Part shown: positions 23,974 through 30,015 of the stretch, piece by piece
How the letters are laid out: each line of letters begins with the position of its first letter
How positions within the stretch are numbered: position 1 is the first letter of the stretch
Assembly (NCBI GenBank): GCA_934277495.1
Contig: CAKQUI010000013.1
Span: forward strand, 1 to 30,015
Length of the DNA: 30,015 nucleotides
Direction of reading: 5' to 3'
Source: an uncultured Clostridia bacterium
GTDB taxonomy: Bacteria; Bacillota; Clostridia; Peptostreptococcales; Anaerovoracaceae
Program-made: the position numbers and the translations under genes
Notes under the pieces: model-generated
What the model saw: the letters and a program-made list of their open reading frames with translations, nothing else
Told to the model about the DNA's origin: nothing
Database searches by the model: none

Positions 23974-24606
23974 ATGAGCAATGATACAAACAATAAAAAG
24001 AAACTGATAACGATAAGCCGTGAATTCGGCAGCGGCGGAAGGCTCGTAGGTCAGAAGCTGGCAGACAAGCTGGGCGTCCCTTATTATGACAAGCTTCTGC
24101 TGGACAGGATAGCAGAGGAATCCGGATTCAGCAAAGAAATGATGGAAGATGCAGAGAAAAAGGCAAAGAACAGTTTCCTGTACAGTCTCGCATCAGCGAT
24201 GGGTACAGGCGAAGCAGGCCCTGAAAGCCTTTCCCTGAACGAGAGATTTTTCCTGGCACAGTTCGATACAATAAGGAATATAGCATCCGAAGGCTCATGT
24301 GTCATCGTCGGAAGGTGTGCAGACTACGTTCTAAGAGGTATGCCGGAGGCAACGAATGTGTTCCTGTACGCCGAGGAATCAGACAAGATAAAGCGTGCAG
24401 TGGAGCAGTACGGTGTTCCGGAGAAGGAAGTAAAGAAACTCATGAAGGATACCGACAAGGCAAGAGCCAACTACTATGCGTACCACACAGGACGCAAATG
24501 GGGCGAACCTGTCAACTATAACCTTTCCATAGACACAGGCTACATCGATATCGACGATATCGTAGACCTGATAATAATGTACACAGACAGGAAACTCTAT
24601 AAATAG
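23974..24606 (+). CDS. Cytidylate kinase-like (AAA26) family protein
   Basis: A 210-residue P-loop kinase-like protein. It opens with ITISREFGSGGRLVGQKLADKLGVPYYDKLLLDRIAEESG, where SREFGSGGR replaces the usual Walker A GxxGxGK(S/T) of cytidylate kinase, as is normal for this uncharacterised group. EGSCVIVGRCADYVLR and a lid-like segment DTDKARANYYAYHTGRKWG follow, then INLSIDTG-like NYNLSIDTGYIDIDDIVDLI. Members are common in Clostridia and their substrate is unknown; true CMP kinase (Cmk) is a separate family. A CAGGAGGT site precedes the ATG. Single-gene unit with its own promoter and terminator. Confidence 0.88.
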   Translation: MSNDTNNKKKLITISREFGSGGRLVGQKLADKLGVPYYDKLLLDRIAEESGFSKEMMEDAEKKAKNSFLYSLASAMGTGEAGPESLSLNERFFLAQFDTIRNIASEGSCVIVGRCADYVLRGMPEATNVFLYAEESDKIKRAVEQYGVPEKEVKKLMKDTDKARANYYAYHTGRKWGEPVNYNLSIDTGYIDIDDIVDLIIMYTDRKLYK

Positions 24607-24944
24607 AGAAAATAAAACCGAACAATAAAAGACAGCTGCAACAGCGATCCTATCATGATATGCTGGAGCAGCTGTTTTTTTATTATGTAGGAAATATCGT
24701 TTTCTATATTTTCGGAGTTTCAATGCTCACTGTTCACAGCAGCTCGCTTAAACTCACTGCGTTTGTTACTGTGTAGCAGTAACATGTGTGCAAAGAAATC
24801 GAAGATTTCGTCTTGCATGCTTTTTTGACCTTTCGCTCAGTGTTCATCCAGTTTTTTGATTTCTTTTTCGGTCAGTCCTGTAGCTTCGGAGCTCCTGACG
24901 ATATCTGCTTTGCGACTCTTTTTACGTTTTTCACAGTCTTGAAA
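24607..24944. other. 338-nt mosaic of repeat and palindrome fragments
   Basis: After the terminator comes a partial relative of the family B lead-in (24689-24723: AGGAAATATC, then TCGGAGTTTCAA). Next is TGTTACTG-TGTAG-CAGTAACA, then a GAAATC-GAA-GATTTC hairpin within GCAA/TTGC arms, followed by TTTTTT near 24820. On the minus strand 24837 to about 24930 reads SSEATGLTEKEIKKLDEH before a stop, which resembles the C-terminal tail of Rpn/PD-(D/E)XK nuclease-type putative transposases. That last point is weak evidence of a decayed mobile gene. Confidence 0.4.
24632..24681 (+). terminator. Intrinsic terminator of the cytidylate kinase-like gene
   Basis: The stem ACAGCTGC (24632-24639) with GCAGCTGT (24668-24675), plus an inner AGC/GCT pair, is followed by T7. 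Confidence 0.85.
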
Positions 24945-25292
24945 GCTGTCCTTGAAGCGGCAGGCCCTGTGCATGTAAATGGTTGCGATCCCATCAGGCC
25001 GTACTATCAGCCTCGTGACCGCAAGGGCAATCACATCAACATCCTGAAAGTTAAACCGAAGCTTCACGCTGACAAATGCAATGGCTGCGGCATCTGTGTG
25101 GAAATCTGTCCGATGGGCTCCATAAAGCCGGAGGCACCGGGGGTGGTGGATGGCATCTGTATCAAATGCTGCGGATGCGAGAAGAAATGTCCGAACGGTG
25201 CGCTTTACTTCGACGACCCGGGCTATCTCTACCACAAGGAGGAGCTGGAGCTGGGATACCCTGACCGCAAAGAGCCTGAACTTTTCCTGTAG
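24945..25292 (+). pseudogene. 5'-truncated ferredoxin-domain gene (EFR1-like C-terminal remnant)
   Basis: From about 24945 the frame reads LEAAGPVHVNG, a linker, VKPKLHADKCNGCGICVEICP, then CIKCCGCEKKCPNGAL, giving two [4Fe-4S] motifs of CxxCxxCxxxCP type, and ends YLYHKEELELGYPDRKEPELFL. This matches the C-terminal part of clostridial flavodoxin-ferredoxin fusion proteins (EFR1 type), including their RKEPELFL end. The N-terminal flavodoxin half is missing: upstream residues (from an ATG at 24786) are a Phe-rich, non-homologous stretch. No ribosome binding site precedes either that ATG or a GTG at 24969. A remnant is the simplest reading; a small stand-alone ferredoxin is possible. Confidence 0.6.
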
Positions 25293-25448
25293 GGCAGAGG
25301 AGCCTTGCGGGAAGTCAGCGCTGGAGGTGTATCGCCCTGCTCCGTATGACAGCAGAGCTTTACAACCCACGGCTGCAGATATTTTACTGGAGCTGCAATC
25401 GGACACAGGTGTGACCAAACATCAGCACCGGCTCCCGGCTTTTGCAAA

Positions 25449-25513
25449 TTGACTAACACCGTGATAAATGATATCCTAAAGAGTGATTACTGCGTCTGCC
25501 CATTCGCAGATGC
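25449..25513 (+). promoter_or_regulatory. metG promoter and short leader hairpin
   Basis: -35 TTGACT (25449-25454) and -10 TATCCT (25472-25477) have a 17-bp spacer. The leader holds GCGTCTGC/GCAGATGC (25492-25513, one G-T pair). No T-box specifier or antiterminator sequence is visible, so tRNA-sensing control is not supported. Confidence 0.65.
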
Positions 25514-25538
25514 AAGATGAAAGGAATGATTTTACAAA

Positions 25539-27473
25539 ATGGCAGAAACTAAAGGTAAGTATTATATCACCACCCCGATCTACTATCCGAGTTCGAACCT
25601 TCATATAGGTCACACGTACTGTACGGTAATGGCAGACGCAATGGCAAGGTTCAAGAGACTTGCAGGCTACGATGTCAGATTCCTGACAGGAACAGACGAG
25701 CACGGACAGAAGATACAGGACATCGCAAAGAAGAACGGCGTGACTCCGCAGGAATACGTTGACGGAGTCGTTGCAGGCATCAAGGATCTCTGGAAGACCA
25801 TGGAGATCTCCTACGACGATTTCATCAGGACTACAGAACCGAGACATATCAAGAGAGTCCAGGCCATCTTCATGAAGATGTACGAAAAGGGTGACATATA
25901 CAAAGGCGAATACGAAGGAATGTACTGCACTCCGTGCGAGTCGTTCTGGACTGAGAGCCAGCTGGTGGACGGCAAGTGTCCTGACTGCGGCAGACCGGTG
26001 CAGAAAGCCAAGGAGGAAGCGTACTTCTTCAGACTTTCCAAATATCAGGACAGGCTCCTGGAGCTGTTCGAGAAAAATCCGGACTTCCTGCAGCCTGAGA
26101 CACGAAGGAATGAGATGATCTCTTTCGTCAAGCAGGGACTTGAAGATCTGTGTATTTCCAGATCTACATTCGACTGGGGCATCCCTGTACCGATCGACGA
26201 CAAGCACGTCATCTACGTATGGCTGGACGCACTCACGAACTACATCACTGCGCTGGGATATCCTGACGAGCCTGAACTTTACGAAAAGTACTGGCCGGTG
26301 GACGTCCACCTGGTGGGCAAGGAGATCGTGAGATTCCATTCCATCATCTGGCCGGCAATGCTGATGTCCATCGAGGAACCGCTGCCTAAGCAGGTGCTGG
26401 GACACGGCTGGCTGCTGCTGGAAGGCGGCAAGATGTCGAAGTCCAAAGGCAATGTGGTGGATCCTGTGAAACTCATCGACAGATACGGCATCGATGCGCT
26501 TAAATATTTCCTGCTGAGAGAATACACTTTCGGACAGGACGGTGTGTTCACCAACGAAGTCATGCTCAAGAGGATGAACTACGATCTGGCCAACGACCTG
26601 GGCAACCTGGTTTCCAGGACCGTTTCCATGATAGAAAAGTACAACGGCGGATTCGTTCCTGAGCTGACAGATGCAAAGGATGCAGTGGACGACGACCTCA
26701 AGGCTGTGGCAACAGGCGCAGCTGCAAAGGTGGAAGCCAACATGGACAAATTTGCATTCAACATGGCACTGGAAGACATCTGGACTGTCGTTAGAAGAGC
26801 CAACAAATATATCGACGAAACTATGCCGTGGGTACTGGCAAAGGACGAAGCGCAGAAGCCGAGACTGGACAACGTGCTCCACAACCTGGCAGAATCCATC
26901 AGGATAATTTCCATACTCATCCACCCGTTCATGCACACTACAGCTGATGAGATAAGAAAGCAGCTGGGCCTCTGGTACTCAGACGTGGCATGGGAAGATG
27001 CATTCGTATTCGAGATGATGCAGGGCGAGCAGGTGAAGAAGGGCAAGGCTATTTTCCCTCGCCTCGACATCGAGAAAGAGCTGGCTGAACTGGAAGCCAT
27101 GAAAAATGAAGGCAAGGAAGAAAACATCCCGCTGGAACTGAAGGACGAGATCGAGTACGACGACTTCGACAAGATGGACTTCAGAGTAGGCACTATCCTT
27201 TCCGCTGAAAAGCATCCGAAGGCTGACAAGCTGCTGGTGTTCCAGGTGAAGATGGGCACTGAGACAAGACAGATCATCTCCGGCGTGGCAGAGTACTTCA
27301 AGCCTGAAGAATGTGTAGGCAAGAAAGTAGTCGTAGTAGCCAACCTCAAGCCGAGAAAGCTGAGAGGCCTCGAATCCAAAGGTATGATACTCTTCGCAGA
27401 CAACGAAGTAGACGGCAAAGTGAGATACGAATTCGTGACGACCATCGCAGCCGACGGCAACCCGGTAGCGTAG
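25539..27473 (+). CDS. metG: Methionyl-tRNA synthetase
   Basis: It charges tRNA-Met with methionine. The 644-residue protein has HIGH (22-25), a zinc knuckle C130-x2-C133 and C147-x2-C150, KMSKS (298-302), the anticodon-binding helical domain (about 350-500), and a C-terminal Trbp111-type tRNA-binding domain (about 545-644: [29 protein letters not shown]) that promotes dimerisation. The ribosome binding site AAAGGA is unusually far (about 16 nt) from the ATG, but the [17 protein letters not shown] start fits the family. metG next to tatD is a common Firmicutes pairing; here the DUF134-NifX gene lies between them. Confidence 0.97.
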   Translation: MAETKGKYYITTPIYYPSSNLHIGHTYCTVMADAMARFKRLAGYDVRFLTGTDEHGQKIQDIAKKNGVTPQEYVDGVVAGIKDLWKTMEISYDDFIRTTEPRHIKRVQAIFMKMYEKGDIYKGEYEGMYCTPCESFWTESQLVDGKCPDCGRPVQKAKEEAYFFRLSKYQDRLLELFEKNPDFLQPETRRNEMISFVKQGLEDLCISRSTFDWGIPVPIDDKHVIYVWLDALTNYITALGYPDEPELYEKYWPVDVHLVGKEIVRFHSIIWPAMLMSIEEPLPKQVLGHGWLLLEGGKMSKSKGNVVDPVKLIDRYGIDALKYFLLREYTFGQDGVFTNEVMLKRMNYDLANDLGNLVSRTVSMIEKYNGGFVPELTDAKDAVDDDLKAVATGAAAKVEANMDKFAFNMALEDIWTVVRRANKYIDETMPWVLAKDEAQKPRLDNVLHNLAESIRIISILIHPFMHTTADEIRKQLGLWYSDVAWEDAFVFEMMQGEQVKKGKAIFPRLDIEKELAELEAMKNEGKEENIPLELKDEIEYDDFDKMDFRVGTILSAEKHPKADKLLVFQVKMGTETRQIISGVAEYFKPEECVGKKVVVVANLKPRKLRGLESKGMILFADNEVDGKVRYEFVTTIAADGNPVA

Positions 27474-27681
27474 ACCACGGAGCCTGCGACCGTGGCGGTG
27501 GTGCAGCCACAGAGCGTACCTCGCAGCTGGGACGATCCCGGCCGTAAAACCATCAGACTCCGGATATCACGCAAAGCGTCATGAGCCCGGATGGTTTCGC
27601 CAGGATCTCTGCAGCTGTGAATGTGAGCTGCAGGACAGTAACTTGATATGTGCTCCGCCTGCCAGCGGAGATAAAAGAACG

Positions 27682-27751
27682 AAAGAGCCGGTTCTCACCG
27701 GGCTCCGGCATTATGGCGGGAGTCCGGCAGATGGGAACACGGCTCTTTTTT
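27682..27751 (+). terminator. Intrinsic terminator downstream of metG
   Basis: Long hairpin with outer arms AAAGAGCCG (27682-27690) and CGGCTCTTT, ending in TTTTTT (27740-27751). It lies about 210 nt after the metG stop. Confidence 0.75.
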
Positions 27752-27917
27752 CGTCTGAAAAGAGGCCGCTGCTGCAGAACAGGCCTGAAAATCCTCCAGA
27801 ATGAAGATGTCGATACATTTACACAATGTGTGGCGTATATAAGGAGCGTTTCAGCGTTTCAGGCTGTTCGGCGCATCAGTTATCGATCCGGATCGAACCG
27901 TGCGGACTATGCGGTGC

Positions 27918-27973
27918 ATTACTGACATATGTCAAAAATAATTATTGACATATGTCAGTAATAAGAGTAAGCT
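27918..27973 (+). promoter_or_regulatory. 45-bp palindromic operator overlapping the DUF134-NifX promoter
   Basis: Two 17-bp arms (27918-27934 and 27946-27962) are perfect reverse complements around an 11-bp AT-rich spacer. Each arm contains the self-complementary 12-mer TGACATATGTCA. The right arm overlaps a -35 TTGACA (27945-27950), with a weak -10 TAAGCT (27968-27973) 17 bp further on. A dimer of dimers binding here would block the promoter. The regulator is unknown; autoregulation by the DUF134 protein is one option. Confidence 0.75.
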
Positions 27974-28067
27974 AATGATAGTGAAAGAGATCGTTGGAAA
28001 GCGGTCCTTTCATATGAAAATAATGAAACGGAGCAGGATATATTGCTTACACAGGGAGGTGTACAGT

Positions 28068-28913
28068 TTGGCGAGACCCAGGAAATGCAGGAGAGTCTGC
28101 CGTTTCCCATATACGCTGGGATTTTCTCCGGAATACCCGGATGATAAGATGGATACGCAGACAGGGAACGATACGGGATCTGATACCCGGAATGATGCAG
28201 ACGTCCGCTGTGGTGCAGATGACGCCGGAGTGGATCGTGATGCTGTCGTGATGACAGTGGACGAATACGAGACTATACGCCTCATCGACAAGGAAGGCAT
28301 GTCTCAGGAACGATGCAGTGATTTCATGAAGATCGCCAGGACAACTGTACAGCACATCTACACCGGTGCGCGCAGGAAGCTGGCAGATGCACTGGTGGAT
28401 GGCAGACCGCTGCGCATCGGAGGCGGAGACTATCAGCTCTGCGACGGGGGCAATGCAGTGTGCTGCCGCAATGCCTGCTGGAAACAGGAGTTCAGCCGGA
28501 TATATGCCGGACCGAAAGGAGAAGGAATCATGAGGATAGCAGTTACATATGAGAACGGAGAGATTTTTCAGCACTTCGGACACACAGAGTATTTCAAGGT
28601 GTACGATACGGAAGACGGGAATGTGGTGTCTTCAAAAGTGGTAAGTACTGAAGGGAACGGTCATGGTGCTCTGGCTGGGATACTCAGTGCGATGGACGTG
28701 GATACGCTCATCTGCGGAGGCATAGGTGGCGGAGCCAGATCGGCGCTGGCTGCGGAGGGCATAGAACTCTGCGGAGGCGTTTCAGGCAGTGCCGATGATG
28801 CGGTGAAAAAGCTGCTGGCAGGAGAGCTTGACTTCGATCCCGACGTTCAGTGCAGCCATCACGGCGGTCATGACCACGGCCATAACTGCGGCAGTCACAG
28901 CTGCGGCAGGTGA
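28068..28913 (+). CDS. DUF134 DNA-binding domain fused to NifX/NifB-type cofactor-binding domain
   Basis: A 281-residue two-domain protein started at TTG 28068. The ATG at 27945 would lie in the operator, whereas GGGAGGTG (28054-28061) sits just before the TTG and the sequence then opens (M)ARPRKCRRVC, the standard DUF134 start. Residues 1-115 are DUF134 with a sigma-70 region 4-like helix-turn-helix (MTVDEYETIRLIDKEGMSQERCSDFMKIARTTVQ). Residues 155-260 form a dinitrogenase Fe-Mo cofactor-type domain (MRIAVTYENGEIFQHFGHTEYF, ICGGIGGGA). A Cys/His-rich tail (262-281) may bind metal. The domain is also found outside nitrogen fixation in Fe-S cluster handling; no nif genes are near. A likely metal or Fe-S sensor-regulator. 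Confidence 0.85.
   Translation: MARPRKCRRVCRFPYTLGFSPEYPDDKMDTQTGNDTGSDTRNDADVRCGADDAGVDRDAVVMTVDEYETIRLIDKEGMSQERCSDFMKIARTTVQHIYTGARRKLADALVDGRPLRIGGGDYQLCDGGNAVCCRNACWKQEFSRIYAGPKGEGIMRIAVTYENGEIFQHFGHTEYFKVYDTEDGNVVSSKVVSTEGNGHGALAGILSAMDVDTLICGGIGGGARSALAAEGIELCGGVSGSADDAVKKLLAGELDFDPDVQCSHHGGHDHGHNCGSHSCGR
28516..28532 (+). promoter_or_regulatory. Internal ribosome binding site and ATG at the domain junction
   Basis: AAAGGAGAAGGAATC directly precedes the in-frame ATG at 28530, exactly where the NifX domain begins (MRIAVTYE). AGGAG-to-ATG spacing is about 8 nt. It encodes the linker KGEGI. It could start a separate 128-residue NifX-domain protein. Confidence 0.6.
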
Positions 28914-29028
28914 TGTAAAGTCAGGCCAGCGCATCATACGCTGCTGCACCGATCCATGGCAGTACGATGCGGATCTGCAGTTATATGGCTGAGCTGTGGA
29001 TCTTTTCAACAAAAAAATGATGTGACAG

Positions 29029-29067
29029 CAGGCAGCGCCGGGACAGTATCCGGGTGCTGCCTGTTTT
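29029..29067 (+). terminator. Intrinsic terminator of the DUF134-NifX gene
   Basis: The stem CAGGCAGC (29029-29036) with GCTGCCTG (29056-29063), plus an inner CCGG pair, is followed by TTTT. The T-run is short. Confidence 0.7.
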
Positions 29068-29188
29068 GCAGTATGACGGGCATGCCGTGGGCCTGCGGGG
29101 ATTCAGATGTGTCACAGTGGATGATGACGATTCTGCGAAGCAGCAGGATGGGGGCGGATATACGGCTCTGCGCAGCTTTGCCGGGGGA

Positions 29189-29219
29189 TTGATTTTACAG
29201 TGCGAAAGTTGTAAAATCA
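29189..29219 (+). promoter_or_regulatory. tatD promoter embedded in a perfect dyad
   Basis: -35 TTGATT (29189-29194) and -10 TAAAAT (29212-29217) are 17 bp apart. A perfect inverted repeat TGATTTTACA-N10-TGTAAAATCA (29190-29219) covers both elements, so a protein bound to the dyad would exclude RNA polymerase. Confidence 0.65.
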
Positions 29220-29272
29220 TTGCAGATAACAAAGAAATCCAACATAGACAATAAACGATACAGGAGGAAATC

Positions 29273-30015
29273 ATGCTGTTTGATTCACATGCACATCTCA
29301 ATAACGGAGAACTTACAGAGGAGGAAAGGCAGGCCTGGGTCCACGCCATAGAGGAGTCACCGCTGGACTATGTCATGAATGTGGGATTCGATCCGGCAAG
29401 CTCGCTGCTGGCGGCTGAGCAGGCTGAAAAATATCCGTGGTGCTACGCTGCGGCAGGCTGTCATCCTCACGACACGAAGGATATGGATGAAGCGAAGCTG
29501 CAGATGATCCGAGAGACAGCAGGCAGAGAGAAAGTAATGGCCATCGGTGAGATAGGTCTCGACTATCATTATGATCTTTCAGACCGCGACGTCCAGCGGG
29601 AGTGGTTCCGCAGGCAGATACGCCTTGCCAACGAGCTGAAAATGCCCATAGCCATACATGCCCGCGAGGCCGATCAGGAGGTCATGGATATCCTTATAGA
29701 AGAAGGTGCCTTTTCAGAGGAAAGAAAAAGCTGGTTCCCGAAGCGCCCCGATCCGGAGGGCTATGTGACCGGCAGACCGGGAGCCTTGTCTTCTGACGGG
29801 AGTGCCGGTTGCGGCGCAGGAACCGGATCCGGTGAAAATGCCGGAAGTGACGTTCCCATGTGCGATGACGCCAGAGTGCTGCTGCACTGTTTTTCAGGAA
29901 GCGCAGAGCTGGGCAAACAATACGTTCGTATGGGAGCCACGATATCAGTGGCAGGCCCGGTGACCTACAAGAACAACCGCAAGACTGTGGCGATGGTCAG
30001 CGAGATACCCCTCAG
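29273..30015 (+). CDS. tatD: TatD family metal-dependent hydrolase/DNase, 3' end beyond the window
   Basis: The first 247 residues are visible and open without a stop to the window end. The TIM-barrel metal ligands are present: FDSHAHLN (H6, H8), GEIGLDY (E93), AIHAR (H129) and LLHCFSGS (H205). TatD proteins are cytosolic metal-dependent nucleases linked to DNA repair. Residues about 147-198, between ILIEEGA and DARVLLHCFSGS, form a Gly/Ser/Asp/Pro-rich segment where most relatives have only a short connection, so about 45 residues seem inserted. A CAGGAGGAAATC site fixes the ATG. Confidence 0.92.
   Translation, partial: MLFDSHAHLNNGELTEEERQAWVHAIEESPLDYVMNVGFDPASSLLAAEQAEKYPWCYAAAGCHPHDTKDMDEAKLQMIRETAGREKVMAIGEIGLDYHYDLSDRDVQREWFRRQIRLANELKMPIAIHAREADQEVMDILIEEGAFSEERKSWFPKRPDPEGYVTGRPGALSSDGSAGCGAGTGSGENAGSDVPMCDDARVLLHCFSGSAELGKQYVRMGATISVAGPVTYKNNRKTVAMVSEIPL

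Larger units (their letters stand above)
27474..28067 (+). other. 594-nt gap between metG and the DUF134-NifX gene
   Basis: It includes the metG terminator, a 12-bp palindrome CGATCCGGATCG near 27890, and the 45-bp operator-like palindrome at 27918-27962. A 91-codon open frame from 27650 runs through the terminator and has no recognisable features, so I do not call it a gene. Confidence 0.65.
28914..29272 (+). other. 359-nt gap upstream of tatD
   Basis: It holds the terminator at 29029-29067 and the dyad promoter at 29189-29219. Open frames on either strand cross the terminator and show no coding features. Confidence 0.6.

Noticed and set aside
25293..25538. T-box leader upstream of metG
   Set aside because: No antiterminator consensus or specifier loop is visible; the leader from the promoter is only about 55 nt.
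25476..26936. 486-codon open frame antisense to metG
   Set aside because: It is entirely antisense to metG, with low-quality composition and no family features; it follows from codon bias in metG.
27529..27534. Further GGGACG hexamers (27529, 21058, 10227 and others) as repeat-family members
   Set aside because: None has CGACCC or CGTCCC at the required 25-nt distance, and several lie inside coding sequence.
27650..27925. 91-codon open frame after metG
   Set aside because: It runs through a strong intrinsic terminator and has no ribosome binding site or recognisable domain.

Overview
The window looks like chromosomal DNA of a strictly anaerobic, moderate-GC member of the class Clostridia. 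The evidence is strong GGAGG ribosome binding sites, sigma-A promoters, U-tailed terminators, ferredoxin- and flavodoxin-type redox proteins, a metG/tatD pair, and de novo purine genes of clostridial type. I cannot name a species. There are no rRNA or tRNA genes, no intact transposase and no CRISPR array.

Layout. (1) 25-6930: purine genes purM, purN, a purF homologue, purH and purD on the plus strand. A tandem repeat array splits purH from purD. (2) 6999-8520: a leftward pair, a ketopantoate reductase-like gene and a CrtO-type acyltransferase-like membrane protein. (3) 8800-12640: a redox cluster in which a LysR regulator diverges from a flavodoxin, a cupin, a carboxymuconolactone decarboxylase-like protein and an Fe-S aldo/keto reductase. 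(4) 12951-15004: an EamA transporter broken by one in-frame stop, divergent from a LysR gene. (5) 15196-16286: an Rrf2-type regulator followed by a pyridoxamine-phosphate-oxidase-like protein with an inverted repeat at its promoter. (6) 16697-18425: a zinc macrodomain overlapping a class M sirtuin, a reversible ADP-ribosylation pair. (7) 18426-19182: two families of non-coding palindromic repeats. (8) 19180-22259 and 22263-23768: a leftward flavodoxin with a MerR-type promoter, a third LysR gene, and a ureohydrolase/YjiH membrane protein operon. (9) 23974-25292: a cytidylate-kinase-like gene and a truncated ferredoxin remnant. (10) 25539 to the end: metG, a DUF134-NifX fusion behind a 45-bp palindrome, and the 5' part of tatD.

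The strongest unexplained signal is a repeat family. A 37-nt element, GGGACG-N25-CG(A/T)CCC, occurs ten times at four loci with exactly 25 nt between the hexamers each time. At two loci with different inner sequence it is the front half of a tandem unit of exactly 94 bp that also carries a second hairpin. One member forms the purH terminator. Other points worth follow-up are a PurF homologue lacking its glutaminase residues, a macrodomain-sirtuin pair without its usual lipoyl partners nearby, a gene fusion that keeps the ribosome binding site of the former downstream gene, and a TatD protein with a roughly 45-residue insertion. All calls come from reading the sequence; no database search was possible.
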